Part shown: positions 1 to 8,387 of the stretch, one piece after another
How positions within the stretch are numbered: the stretch's first letter is position 1
Layout: every line of letters begins with the position of its first letter
Assembly (NCBI RefSeq): GCF_018343525.1
Contig: NZ_JAGYPH010000003.1
Span: forward strand, 373,486 to 437,485
Direction: 5' to 3'
Length of the DNA stretch: 64,000 nucleotides
Source: Lederbergia citrea
GTDB taxonomy: Bacteria; Bacillota; Bacilli; Bacillales; Bacillaceae_C
The notes under the pieces: generated by a model
The model's input: the letters and a program-made list of their open reading frames with translations, nothing else
Database searches by the model: none
Told to the model about the DNA's origin: nothing
Made by a program: the position numbers and the translations under genes

Positions 1-596
1 TATAACGCAAAAATTTCTTTTCCTGTCCAGTCACGTTTTTCTTTATATTCATTAACAAGGTTAATTAATCCGGAAACAGATGCAACACTTTCGAAAGGTT
101 TTCCTTCTACAAGCATATATCCCCACTCACCTGCACTGAAGGAATGTCCTGAAAACATTTTCCCATCAATGACGATCGCGCCGCCAATTCCAGTGCCCAC
201 AGTTAAGGCGATAAAATCATTCACATCATGGCCACCAAGCCACTGCTCGCCAAGGGCAGCACAATCGACATCATTTCTGACTTCAACTGGCAATCCGAGA
301 GCTTCGCTAACAAGTTTCTTCACTTCTACCCCAGTATAATTGGGAATGGTATCACCTGCGCCAACAATCATTCCTGTGTTGATATCCACTTGGCCTGCAG
401 TACTGATGGCAACTCCAGCCACCCGATGACTTTCAATGATTTTTTTGCCCATCTCAATGACTTTTTCAATAATAGAAGGACCGCCGCGATATGCCTCTGT
501 GTCCATTAACTCACTGGAAATAATATTGCCTGCTTCGTCCACAAGCCCATATTTAATTTGCGTTCCTCCGATATCAAATGCTAAATATTGCTTCAT
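1..596 (-). CDS. nanK: ROK-family sugar kinase, probable N-acetylmannosamine kinase (3' end outside window)
   Basis: The N-terminal 198 residues are visible; the C-terminus lies beyond the window edge. The protein opens with a ROK/actin-like phosphate-1 loop (AFDIGGTQIKYG, about residues 6-17) and has the second glycine-rich loop GTGIGGAIV near residues 151-159. ROK kinases phosphorylate sugars; directly after nanE the expected substrate is N-acetylmannosamine, giving the NanE substrate ManNAc-6-P. The ATG overlaps the nanE stop as ATGA on the minus strand, so translation is probably coupled. The ROK zinc motif (HxCxCG) would lie outside the window. A glucokinase-type ROK protein cannot be excluded, but context favours NanK. 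Confidence 0.85.
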   Translation of the reverse strand, partial: MKQYLAFDIGGTQIKYGLVDEAGNIISSELMDTEAYRGGPSIIEKVIEMGKKIIESHRVAGVAISTAGQVDINTGMIVGAGDTIPNYTGVEVKKLVSEALGLPVEVRNDVDCAALGEQWLGGHDVNDFIALTVGTGIGGAIVIDGKMFSGHSFSAGEWGYMLVEGKPFESVASVSGLINLVNEYKEKRDWTGKEIFAL

Positions 597-1282
597 TTCG
601 CATTAATGCCTTCTGCAAATGATTTTGTGATCAACTGTGGCCTTGATATGGCACTTCCTACAACAATCGACCAAGCCCCTAATTCCAGCATTTTACGTGC
701 TTGTTCTGGCGTGTTGATCCGTCCTTCTCCGATAATTGGGATAGGCGAAGTTTTACAAAGCTGTTCAACTAAATCGAAATCAGGTCCATCTAGTTTTGGG
801 CTATCCGCTGTATAACCAGAAAGTGTAGTTGAAATCATATCAACTCCACATTCAATCGCATATTCTGCATCTTTTATCGTGGCAATATCAGCCATCACTA
901 GTGTGTTGCTTTGCTTGTGAATAAACTGAACCAAATCCTTTAACGTTTCCCCATTCGGTCTTTTGCGAATCGTAGCATCCATGGCAATGACGGCAGGTTC
1001 GACCTCTAGCAGTTCCTTCACTTCTTTTAGTGTCGCTGTGATAAAAATTTCACTATCCGGATAATCTCTTTTCACTAGGCCAATGACCGGAAGTCCTGTT
1101 TCCTCTTTAATAGCGGCCACATCTACGGCAGAATTACTTCTAATCGCTACTGCTCCTCCTTCCTTAGCTGCCTTAGCCATCTTCGCCATAATATATGAAC
1201 TATGGAGCGGCTCATGTTCAAGGGCTTGACATGATACGATTAAATTTTTATGTATGCTTGAAAAAAAAGATTGACGGTCCAT
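593..1282 (-). CDS. nanE: N-acetylmannosamine-6-phosphate 2-epimerase NanE
   Basis: A 229-aa TIM-barrel protein of the NanE family. It starts with the NanE-like stretch LIVSCQALEHEPLHSS and carries AVAIRSNS, GLVKRDYPDS, AMDATIRKRP, MADIATIKDA and, near the C-terminus, IIGEGRINTP and IVVGSAIS, which line the phosphate-binding end of the barrel. It converts ManNAc-6-P to GlcNAc-6-P, the step that feeds sialic acid into amino-sugar catabolism. It follows the sialidase gene by 87 bp with a good AGGGAG ribosome binding site and overlaps the ROK kinase by 4 bp. Length is normal for the family. Confidence 0.96.
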   Translation of the reverse strand: MDRQSFFSSIHKNLIVSCQALEHEPLHSSYIMAKMAKAAKEGGAVAIRSNSAVDVAAIKEETGLPVIGLVKRDYPDSEIFITATLKEVKELLEVEPAVIAMDATIRKRPNGETLKDLVQFIHKQSNTLVMADIATIKDAEYAIECGVDMISTTLSGYTADSPKLDGPDFDLVEQLCKTSPIPIIGEGRINTPEQARKMLELGAWSIVVGSAISRPQLITKSFAEGINAK

Positions 1283-1320
1283 GTACTCATCTCCCTATAG
1301 TTGTAATAAAATAAAACACC

Positions 1321-1352
1321 AAATTCCAAAAGTAAAAATACTTTTGGAATTT
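1321..1352 (-). terminator. Perfect hairpin between sialidase gene and nanE
   Basis: Arms AAATTCCAAAAGTA (1321-1334) and TACTTTTGGAATTT (1339-1352) pair perfectly over 14 bp with a 4-nt loop. On the minus strand the downstream tract is GGTGTTTTATTTT, a broken T-run. Because nanE continues in the same direction 40 bp later, it may be a leaky terminator or a 3'-end stabiliser within the operon. Confidence 0.6.
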
Positions 1353-1369
1353 GCATTTTTAACTCTGTT

Positions 1370-2710
1370 TTAAGACTTTAACCAATCCAGCGTAAACGTC
1401 CCGAATTGGATATCCATCTTATTCCAATCATTAATATCATTCAAACGTTCATAAAGGATACCAATTTCTCCGTTTGCAAGAACTGTTAAGCATGAATATC
1501 CATAATAGCCGTCTTCAATCACTTTGCTATATGGCCATGTTTTTCCGCCATCCTCACTTAAGCGGACCGTTCCTTTTATTCTCGTTTTTTCGTCCGCTGG
1601 ATTTGAGAATAGGACACGTACTTTCCCATCCCCTTGATCAGGATAAAGCACAACACTTGATTGGCAAATGGGGTCTACCAAGGTTTCATCAAATGTCACT
1701 TCGCCCCAAGTTTCCCCGCCATCCGTGCTTGTTGTCACAGCTGTTCTTTGTAAGCCATAATGGTTTCTTAAATAGTATTTAAGCTCACCTGTAGGCAGTT
1801 GAATGACTTGAGATTCCGTCAAAAATTGTTTCTCTTCAGAAATTGTTTCAGCGGAAAGGATTTCACCATCTAATTCACGTCCATCATTCGGAGATTCTCC
1901 GCGCTGCCACGTAGCACCATGATCGTCACTATATATGCAAGCACATGATAATTTTCCCGCTTCATTTGAAAAATAGATTGGGAGCACTAAGCGTCCCGCT
2001 TTTTCTCCATGCTGTAATTGAATACCACATCCAGGTCCAGAACCAATAAAACGCATCCATTCTTCCTTAACCATACCGTTTAATTCTCTTGGTTCTGACC
2101 AAGTAAGCCCATCGTCTTCACTTTGAATGATTTGTAAAAATGAAGTTCTTGCTTCAAGCAAGCTTTCATTCGGATCAATGCCTTTTTTAAAATACATATT
2201 GCCGGCTGCTTGACCATCCTTAAAAACGTATCCTTCTTTATCTACTGTATAAGCTGTTTCGTTATTTTCCGCGTCATAAACCTTCCCATCTTCTGCTAGA
2301 AAATAAACAGTGCCCGCATCGTCAAATAATTTTCTGCGTCCATCTGAATCAAAACCGACTCCCGTCTCACTCGCCCAAAGACCGATTCCGCCTGGTGTAT
2401 GCATGAAAAGCATAAAGATCGTGCCTGTTTCTTTATCTTCTACAAGTGACGTATCAATCGCTGCTGCTCCGTCCAATCCTTCTCCGGCATAAGCAACGAG
2501 CTTTTGAATCGGTCCCCACGTCTTTCCATTATCTTCACTGCGTCGAATGCTCACATCAATTTTATTCGGGTTGTCTCTTTGGTCTACAATTCTTGCATCG
2601 ATCCCAGCGATAACTGTTCCTTTAGATGTTGTAATCATAGATGGAATTCGATATGCTTTTGAACCGGCAAAACCAGGATAATAAACCGCTTCCGTTTTAA
2701 TATTTGGCAT
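1370..2710 (-). CDS. Exo-alpha-sialidase (GH33) without signal peptide
   Basis: A 446-aa six-bladed sialidase. The arginine motif YRIP is at residues 20-23, and five Asp boxes (S-x-D-x-G-x-T-W) lie at 58-65, 197-204, 261-268, 328-335 and 385-392. A plausible catalytic Glu is in FLTESQV (299) and the Tyr in the GYYGYSCL segment near 405. The stretch at about 136-175 resembles the irregular inserted domain of NanI-type clostridial sialidases. It releases terminal sialic acid. There is no N-terminal hydrophobic segment, sortase motif or binding module, so the enzyme should be cytosolic, which implies that sialylated oligosaccharides enter by the neighbouring importer. The gene sits between the binding-protein gene and nanE, with hairpins on both sides. 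Confidence 0.93.
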   Translation of the reverse strand: MPNIKTEAVYYPGFAGSKAYRIPSMITTSKGTVIAGIDARIVDQRDNPNKIDVSIRRSEDNGKTWGPIQKLVAYAGEGLDGAAAIDTSLVEDKETGTIFMLFMHTPGGIGLWASETGVGFDSDGRRKLFDDAGTVYFLAEDGKVYDAENNETAYTVDKEGYVFKDGQAAGNMYFKKGIDPNESLLEARTSFLQIIQSEDDGLTWSEPRELNGMVKEEWMRFIGSGPGCGIQLQHGEKAGRLVLPIYFSNEAGKLSCACIYSDDHGATWQRGESPNDGRELDGEILSAETISEEKQFLTESQVIQLPTGELKYYLRNHYGLQRTAVTTSTDGGETWGEVTFDETLVDPICQSSVVLYPDQGDGKVRVLFSNPADEKTRIKGTVRLSEDGGKTWPYSKVIEDGYYGYSCLTVLANGEIGILYERLNDINDWNKMDIQFGTFTLDWLKS

Positions 2711-2747
2711 GCTGCAAATCTCCCTATCATTTAGATTGAATACATTA

Positions 2748-2789
2748 GAAAAAGGTTGTCCCGCCAGTGCAATGCACCGTGGGACAGCC
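2748..2789 (-). terminator. Intra-operon terminator/attenuator after the binding-protein gene
   Basis: On the minus strand GGCTGTCCC pairs with GGGACAACC (forward 2781-2789 and 2754-2762, one G-U type pair), with a second small hairpin in the loop, followed by TTTTTC. It sits directly after the solute-binding lipoprotein stop and before the sialidase, a common way to make more binding protein than downstream enzymes. Confidence 0.75.
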
Positions 2790-2794
2790 TTCCA

Positions 2795-4498
2795 TTATTG
2801 TTTACCTTGTAAAAGGTCAGTAACTAAAGGTGCTTTATCTAGCTCTTCAAGAAGCTCTTTACCACCGTTTTTCATCCAATTTTCAACATATTTATCCCAC
2901 TCTTTGTCGATATCTACTTCTCCGACAATGGCTTTCATTCTAAACTCATCAACAATTGTGTTCAGCTGACCGCTATAACGTTTTTCAAGTTCTTTCAGTT
3001 TTGTTTGATTTAAAAGATCCCATTTATACGGACGAATTAACATTTTTTCTTTAACATCTTCACGAGCATAAAACTCATCTTTTAATTTCAATGTGTACTC
3101 AGAATTAATCCATTGTACTCTTTCTTTATCATACGTACGGAAGTTGTAAGCCCAGAATCCAGTGTCACCTTCTTCTAAAGATAAACCAGGTTTAACTTTA
3201 AGTGCTGACTTATTAGGCTCGCCTTCCCACTCAGAATGTTCGCCAACTTCACCGAACACTGTCCATCTTGCATTATTATCAAAGTTGATATAATCAAACA
3301 TTTGTAAAATACGCGCTAATTGCTCATCTGTTACTTTCTTTCCAATATAGAAAGAGTCTGCTAAGTTAACAACTGGTAAATATGCTTTAAGACCTTGTTG
3401 TCCATCTGGACCAATTTCTGGTGCTGTTGCAAGGATTTTCGCAGTTGAATCAGGGTTTTCTACGATATTTTGTGGAGCGCGTCCTCTTGCCCAGTCATCC
3501 ATTGCCAAGTATGAAGGTTGTGCAATAAAGTAACCGATTTTTCCAGTTTTGTACTTTTCCCAGCCCATTTTTTCATCTAATGTTGTAAATTCTGGATCGA
3601 TGATCCCCATCTTATACCATTTTGCCATTAACTTCAGGAACTCTTTATATTTCTCTGATACTTCCATTCTAACTAATTGATCATTCTCGATAAAATTGTA
3701 TTCAGTACCTAAACCGAAAGCGCCCATAAGTGAAGTTGCCCAGTTTAAGTTATTATTCGCTGGTAATAGACCATACGTATCATTTTTACCATTTCCATCT
3801 GGGTCATTAAAAGTGAATGCTTTTAATATTTCCTCTAACTCTTCTATCGTGTAAGCAGATTCAGTAAAGTAAATCTTCTCACGTCCGCCGCTTGGCCCAA
3901 CCGCTTTCATTTTCCCCGGTGTTTCGAAGCCTAGCTTTTCTAGCCAATCAAGACGTAATGTTGGTCCCCAAGCTAAACCATCTACGTGTGCATATTGTCC
4001 AAGCAATTGTAAATATTCATTATCTGAACCTTCTTTTAAATTCATAATTGGTCCAGGCTGATTTTCTTCTAACATTTTCATATAACGTGGTGCATATTTT
4101 TCTAGCATTTCTTTAGGAATTGTTCTCGTTAAACCTGAATCAAACATTTCCTGTGCTGTTTGACCACCCGCTGTGAATGAAAATGTGTCAGGTAAGTCCC
4201 CAGAAGCAACCATTAAGTTTGTTTGTTCTGCATCCCAAGTATCTACCTTTGTATTTTTGATTTTAACGTTAAATTGCTCTTCTAATCGGTTTTGAACATA
4301 GCTTCCATCTTTTGCTTTACCTCTTGTAAAAGATCCTGAAAGATTTAATGCTACTTCTTCCGAGAAATCTCCAGCCTCAGGAAGCGCTGATACATCGACA
4401 GGCTCCTCATTATTCTTGCCTGACTTAGAACCGCAGCCCGAGATAACTAATGCAGCTGCCATGAAGGTACCTAAAAACGCGCGTTTTGCTTTTCTCAT
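2795..4498 (-). CDS. Extracellular solute-binding lipoprotein, LplA type (carbohydrate ABC importer)
   Basis: A 567-aa binding protein with a lipoprotein signal peptide: basic MRKAKR, hydrophobic core and lipobox VISGC with Cys22 as the lipidated residue. The size and the aromatic-rich C-terminal half fit the large binding proteins of the LplA/YtcQ group of the CUT1 family. It would capture sugar outside the membrane and hand it to the two permeases encoded just upstream. Context (sialidase, NanE, NanA) predicts a sialic acid or sialoside ligand; the sequence alone does not show the specificity. No ATPase gene is present, as is usual in Bacillus where an MsmX-type ATPase is shared. Confidence 0.9.
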   Translation of the reverse strand: MRKAKRAFLGTFMAAALVISGCGSKSGKNNEEPVDVSALPEAGDFSEEVALNLSGSFTRGKAKDGSYVQNRLEEQFNVKIKNTKVDTWDAEQTNLMVASGDLPDTFSFTAGGQTAQEMFDSGLTRTIPKEMLEKYAPRYMKMLEENQPGPIMNLKEGSDNEYLQLLGQYAHVDGLAWGPTLRLDWLEKLGFETPGKMKAVGPSGGREKIYFTESAYTIEELEEILKAFTFNDPDGNGKNDTYGLLPANNNLNWATSLMGAFGLGTEYNFIENDQLVRMEVSEKYKEFLKLMAKWYKMGIIDPEFTTLDEKMGWEKYKTGKIGYFIAQPSYLAMDDWARGRAPQNIVENPDSTAKILATAPEIGPDGQQGLKAYLPVVNLADSFYIGKKVTDEQLARILQMFDYINFDNNARWTVFGEVGEHSEWEGEPNKSALKVKPGLSLEEGDTGFWAYNFRTYDKERVQWINSEYTLKLKDEFYAREDVKEKMLIRPYKWDLLNQTKLKELEKRYSGQLNTIVDEFRMKAIVGEVDIDKEWDKYVENWMKNGGKELLEELDKAPLVTDLLQGKQ

Positions 4499-4512
4499 CT
4501 TTCTTCCCCCTC

Positions 4513-5397
4513 TTATCCTTTGAGTGATCCAATCATAATACCTTTAATAAAATATTTTTGAACGAATGGATATACCAAAACAATCGGCCCAATTGAAATC
4601 ATAACAGTCGCAGCGCGCACATTAGCTAATAGCAAGTTCCCAGAACCTCCACCTGCTCCAATGGCAGCCGCGTTTTCAGATTGAGATGCATCCATCGCGG
4701 TCAACATATCCCTAACAATGATTTGTAAAACGGTTTTCGCATCATCTTGCATATAAACCAATGCGTGGAACCATTCATTCCAGTGGTAAACAGCTGCCCA
4801 TAGGGCAATTGTTGCAATGACGGGCTTAGATAATGGCAAAATAATTTTTGTCAAAATCGTAAAATAGCCTGCCCCATCCATAATTGCGGATTCTTCAATT
4901 CCCTTATCAATGGTCATGAAGTAGTTTCTCATAATTATGATATAAAACACGTTGACAGCAGACGGTAAAATTAGCGCCCATCTCGTATCAAGTAATCCCA
5001 AATTCTTAACTAATAAGTAATCTGGAATAATTCCGCCTGAGAAAAACATAGCGATTAAAAAGAAGATTGTGATTGTATTTCGATATGGCAAATCCTTTTT
5101 TGATAGAGGATAAGCGGCTAACATCGTGAATGCGACGATTAAAAATGTTCCTGATAAAGTACGAACAATCGTATTTACATATGCTTTCATAATGCTTCCG
5201 TAGCTAAACACATATTGATACGCATCTGGAATCCAACTTTCTGGCCATAGATTCATTCCTAGTCCAGATATCTGTTTCGGATCGGAAAATGAAATGACGA
5301 TCGTTTGCCAGAAAGGATACAATACGACAATCGAAAATAGCGTAAATCCAATGATTAATAGTAGTTCAAATAATGAAAACTTTTTGCTGTTTTGCAT
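4513..5397 (-). CDS. Carbohydrate ABC transporter permease, LplC type
   Basis: A CUT1 permease with six predicted membrane segments and the EAA-type loop EESAIMDGAGYFTILTKIILP about two thirds along, which contacts the ATPase. I chose the ATG at 5397 because AAGGAGG (5404-5410) is then 6 nt away; longer in-frame starts at 5403 and 5418 put the codon on or upstream of that site. It follows the other permease with a 14-bp gap and is followed by the binding-protein gene, an operon order permease-permease-binding protein typical for Lpl-like systems. The ligand is inferred to be a sialoside. Confidence 0.92.
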   Translation of the reverse strand: MQNSKKFSLFELLLIIGFTLFSIVVLYPFWQTIVISFSDPKQISGLGMNLWPESWIPDAYQYVFSYGSIMKAYVNTIVRTLSGTFLIVAFTMLAAYPLSKKDLPYRNTITIFFLIAMFFSGGIIPDYLLVKNLGLLDTRWALILPSAVNVFYIIIMRNYFMTIDKGIEESAIMDGAGYFTILTKIILPLSKPVIATIALWAAVYHWNEWFHALVYMQDDAKTVLQIIVRDMLTAMDASQSENAAAIGAGGGSGNLLLANVRAATVMISIGPIVLVYPFVQKYFIKGIMIGSLKG

Positions 5398-5411
5398 GCT
5401 CATCCTCCTTT

Positions 5412-6389
5412 CTACCAAATTCCATGTTCACTTCTTCTGCGAATAATTGCATTCGCGCCTAAAATGAAGATGATGCCGATGACGTTTTTAAACAAACCAA
5501 CCGCGGTTGCATAATCAAATTGGAATTGCTCCAACCCGCTTCGGTACACATACGTATCGATAATATCTGCTACTTCATATACAAGTGGATTATACAAGTT
5601 TAAGATTTGGTCAAAGCCTGCATTCAAGATACCTCCTAGACGAAGGATGAATAGGATGATAACCATTGGCATAATGGAAGGCAATGTAATATGGATCATT
5701 TTCTTAAATCTGCCTGCTCCATCCATATCAGCGGCTTCATAAAGTGCCGGATCAATCGATGCGATGGTTGCTAAATAAATAATCGCTCCGTATCCAATTT
5801 CCTTCCAAATATCGGTGAGTATTAGGACAGGGATAAAGAATATTTTACTTGCTAAAAAGTTAACTGGATCTCCGCCAAAAGCTGTAATGATGAAATTGAC
5901 GACTCCTCTTTGCGGAGAAAATACTTCGATAACCATTGCCGATAAAATAACCCAAGACATGAAATGCGGTAAGTAGGAAATCGATTGCGTCACTTTTAGG
6001 AATTTTTGATTACGAATCTCATTTAGCAAAATTGCAAAAATGATTGGCGCTGGGAATGCGATTACAATTTTTAAAATACTGATCAGCAGCGTGTTCTTTA
6101 ACGCTCTTATAAACATGAAATCTGTAAACAATCTTTTAAAGTGCTCAAAGTTATTAAATGGACTATCCCAAATACCAAGTCCCGGTGAAAAGTGTTTAAA
6201 GGCGATAATCACCCCATACATTGGGAGATAGTTAAAAATAAATAGCATAATTGCGGGAAATAAAAGCATGATATAGAGCAATTTCATTTTTTTCATTTGT
6301 TCCCACTTGGATTGTTTTACACTTTTTACTTGCGTTAAAGATTCCTTTTTAGGATTCTTCGTATTTAAGGCAGTTGCTCTTGTTGACAA
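5412..6389 (-). CDS. Carbohydrate ABC transporter permease, LplB type
   Basis: A 325-aa CUT1 permease with a long basic N-terminal tail (about 30 residues before the first membrane segment LLYIMLLFPAIMLFIFNYLP), as in LplB/YteP proteins. The EAA loop reads ALYEAADMDGAGRFKKMIHI. The start is TTG, 6 nt after AAGGAGGG, the only well-placed start. It pairs with the next permease to make the membrane channel of the importer. It lies 32 bp after nanA in the same operon. Confidence 0.92.
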   Translation of the reverse strand: MSTRATALNTKNPKKESLTQVKSVKQSKWEQMKKMKLLYIMLLFPAIMLFIFNYLPMYGVIIAFKHFSPGLGIWDSPFNNFEHFKRLFTDFMFIRALKNTLLISILKIVIAFPAPIIFAILLNEIRNQKFLKVTQSISYLPHFMSWVILSAMVIEVFSPQRGVVNFIITAFGGDPVNFLASKIFFIPVLILTDIWKEIGYGAIIYLATIASIDPALYEAADMDGAGRFKKMIHITLPSIMPMVIILFILRLGGILNAGFDQILNLYNPLVYEVADIIDTYVYRSGLEQFQFDYATAVGLFKNVIGIIFILGANAIIRRRSEHGIW

Positions 6390-6421
6390 TATTTTCCCTC
6401 CTTATCTCCAAACGAAGAGAT

Positions 6422-7336
6422 TTAAGCGTAAACCTTCATTGCACTTTCAATTTCTTCGTTAAGTTTTTTCAAGTCTTCCCAGTGCTTCTCTTCCACGGGC
6501 AATAGCGGTAAACGCGGTGCTCCCGTTTCAACGCCTCTTAAACTTAAAATTGCTTTCGTAGCGCCATAAAGTGAAGGATAGCTCAATAGTTTCGTAATGA
6601 TAGCATTGATTTTATCTTGTAATGCTTGTGCTTTTTCGATTTCACCCTGCTTAAAGTAAGTATCCAATTGACAGAATAGCTCAGGCATTACTCCATATGT
6701 ACCGCCAATTCCGCCATCTGCTCCCATCATTCTTCCACCTAAGTATTGCTCATCTGGCCCGTTATAAACGATAAATTCTTTTCCGCCATTCGCTTTAAAC
6801 TGTTGAAGTTCAAATACGCTTTCGCCAGACATTTTAATGCCAATGACTTTCTCCTGGGCAGCCATTTTCTTAAATAAAGATTGTGTTAAATGGAAGCCTG
6901 TTGTTTGTGGAATGTTATAAATAATAAACGGTAGAGATGTGCTATCAATCATTTCTTGCCAATGTTTCTCTACGGAATTTTCTGATAATCGATAATAAAT
7001 TGCTGGAACAGCTGAAATTGCATCTGCACCCCATTTTTCCGCATGAACTGCAAGCTCTACACTCTCTCTAGTAGAGTTGGCACCGACATGCACAATGATT
7101 GTCAGTTCTTCACCAACCTCTTTCATCACTGCCTCTAGCACTTTTTTTCTTTCTTCAGCATTTTGAAGAATCCCTTCGCCGGAACTTCCCCCGACATATA
7201 ATCCTTTCACGCCTGAATCTACATAATAACGTGCTAGCTTTTTTACTCTTTCCTCACAAACGTCTCCGGCCTCATCATAGGCAGAATACATTGCAACAAA
7301 TACACCTTTAAACTTGTCCAAATCCCAAGCTGACAT
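6422..7336 (-). CDS. nanA: N-acetylneuraminate lyase NanA (DHDPS superfamily)
   Basis: A TIM-barrel aldolase of about 304 aa. Motifs include the carboxylate-binding GGSSGE near residue 46, the catalytic tyrosine in IIYNIPQTTG and the Schiff-base lysine in GIKMS; GGIGGTYGVMPE follows, typical of sialate lyases rather than DapA. It splits Neu5Ac to ManNAc and pyruvate. I prefer the ATG at 7336 (GGATGAG upstream) to one at 7345 that overlaps that ribosome binding site. It is the first gene of the minus-strand operon, facing the regulator genes across a 322-bp control region. Confidence 0.93.
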   Translation of the reverse strand: MSAWDLDKFKGVFVAMYSAYDEAGDVCEERVKKLARYYVDSGVKGLYVGGSSGEGILQNAEERKKVLEAVMKEVGEELTIIVHVGANSTRESVELAVHAEKWGADAISAVPAIYYRLSENSVEKHWQEMIDSTSLPFIIYNIPQTTGFHLTQSLFKKMAAQEKVIGIKMSGESVFELQQFKANGGKEFIVYNGPDEQYLGGRMMGADGGIGGTYGVMPELFCQLDTYFKQGEIEKAQALQDKINAIITKLLSYPSLYGATKAILSLRGVETGAPRLPLLPVEEKHWEDLKKLNEEIESAMKVYA

Positions 7337-7388
7337 AAATCTCATCCTATTCTTTGTTTAATTTGAACCTAGCGATTTCATCATACTA

Positions 7389-7399
7389 TGGTCATACCA
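7389..7399. promoter_or_regulatory. GntR/FadR-type operator 1 (TGGTnnnACCA)
   Basis: The palindrome TGGTCATACCA fits the TGGTnnnnACCA-like operators of FadR-subfamily regulators. It lies 53 bp upstream of the nanA start. Two copies with the same arms lie at 7469 and 7489. Confidence 0.7.
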
Positions 7400-7468
7400 C
7401 CTTAAGTATGAGTAAATGAAATTACCACACTTTTTTCCAGTTGATAAAACTTTTTCCAAAGTGTATTA

Positions 7469-7499
7469 TGGTCCTACCAGCTATATGATGGTATAACCA
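7469..7499. promoter_or_regulatory. Paired GntR/FadR-type operators 2 and 3
   Basis: TGGTCCTACCA (7469-7479) and TGGTATAACCA (7489-7499) have identical 4-bp arms and a 3-bp variable centre, and their starts are exactly 20 bp apart, about two helical turns, so bound dimers would lie on the same face. Operator 1 starts 80 bp away. The most likely ligands are the two GntR proteins encoded to the right. Confidence 0.75.
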
Positions 7500-7508
7500 C
7501 TTCGGTTT

Positions 7509-7544
7509 TGTTAGCGTCTACAACATTTAAATTAAACGCTTTCA
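7509..7544. promoter_or_regulatory. Two cre-like catabolite-repression sites
   Basis: TGTTAGCGTCTACA (7509-7522) matches the CcpA consensus TGWNANCGNTNWCA at all but one position; ATTAAACGCTTTCA (7531-7544) matches except for the first two bases. They lie between the operators and the first regulator gene, which suggests that glucose repression acts on the nan promoters. Binding is inferred. Confidence 0.5.
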
Positions 7545-7658
7545 GATAAAATGTCAATCTATTTTTTAAAAATTTATTTAATAGCTTCATGTACTAACTT
7601 TGATTAATTGTATATTATATTTTTAATAGTCCTAATATATACGACAGGAGAGAAAATC

Positions 7659-8351
7659 GTGCTACTGCGCAAACAAACATTGGCAGAAGTTGTGAGTGAT
7701 CGAATAAAAACTTACATTTCTGAAGAAAAATGCCTGCCTGGGGATCGCCTGCCTTCTGAAAAAGAAATGATCAATATGCTTGGTGTAAGCCGAACCATAG
7801 TTAGAGAAGCGTTAAAAACCCTCCAATCCCAAGGGATTATCGAGATTAAGCAAGGAAGCGGAATTTTTGTTAAAGAAATAAAGCTTTTAAGTTTGTTTAA
7901 AAAAATATCACCATTACTAAAGCTCGATAAAGTAAGATTTAAAGAACTAATAGACACACGAATCATTTTAGAACTCGGTGCCATTGATTTGGCGATAAAA
8001 AATTACGATGTAGATCAAATTAAGCAAATGGCCATCTGGAATGAAGCCATTCTTGAAAAAGCAAAAAAAGGTGAAAAGCCTAAAAGTGAAGACTTACATT
8101 TTCATAGTGCTTTATTTAATTCCACAGGCAACGAAACTTTTATTCAGCTTTCATCGTTTATCTCAGAATATTTTAATATGAACCATCTAGAGGAAATTGT
8201 TAATCTTGATGGTTATATCGTTTCTTATAAGGAACATCAATTGATTATTGACTCAATTATGAGTAAAGACGTGGAGAAAGCAAAGCAAGCAATGAAAAAT
8301 CATTTGCATCATTTATATGACTTACTGGATGAATGGGAAGAAGAGAATTAA
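7659..8351 (+). CDS. FadR-subfamily GntR transcription regulator, probable nan operon repressor (1)
   Basis: About 230 aa: an N-terminal winged helix-turn-helix (PGDRLPSEKEMINMLGVSRTIVREALKTLQSQGIIEIKQGSG) followed by an all-helical FCD effector domain. I place the start at GTG 7659, 8 nt after CAGGAG; the longer frame from 7608 adds a hydrophobic stretch with no ribosome binding site. It is divergent from nanA and close to the operators, so it probably senses a sialic-acid intermediate. A paralogue follows 36 bp later. Confidence 0.9.
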   Translation: MLLRKQTLAEVVSDRIKTYISEEKCLPGDRLPSEKEMINMLGVSRTIVREALKTLQSQGIIEIKQGSGIFVKEIKLLSLFKKISPLLKLDKVRFKELIDTRIILELGAIDLAIKNYDVDQIKQMAIWNEAILEKAKKGEKPKSEDLHFHSALFNSTGNETFIQLSSFISEYFNMNHLEEIVNLDGYIVSYKEHQLIIDSIMSKDVEKAKQAMKNHLHHLYDLLDEWEEEN

Positions 8352-8387
8352 ATACATTTTATATAAAAAAATAAGTCGGTGATCGTT

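Noticed and set aside
228-509. Open frames antisense to the ROK kinase, ABC permeases, hpaE, topB and htrA
   Set aside because: They lie opposite well-supported genes, lack ribosome binding sites and show no recognisable motifs.
7608-7658. N-terminal extension of the first regulator with a hydrophobic segment
   Set aside because: It has no ribosome binding site, whereas GTG 7659 has CAGGAG 8 nt upstream and gives the normal GntR length.
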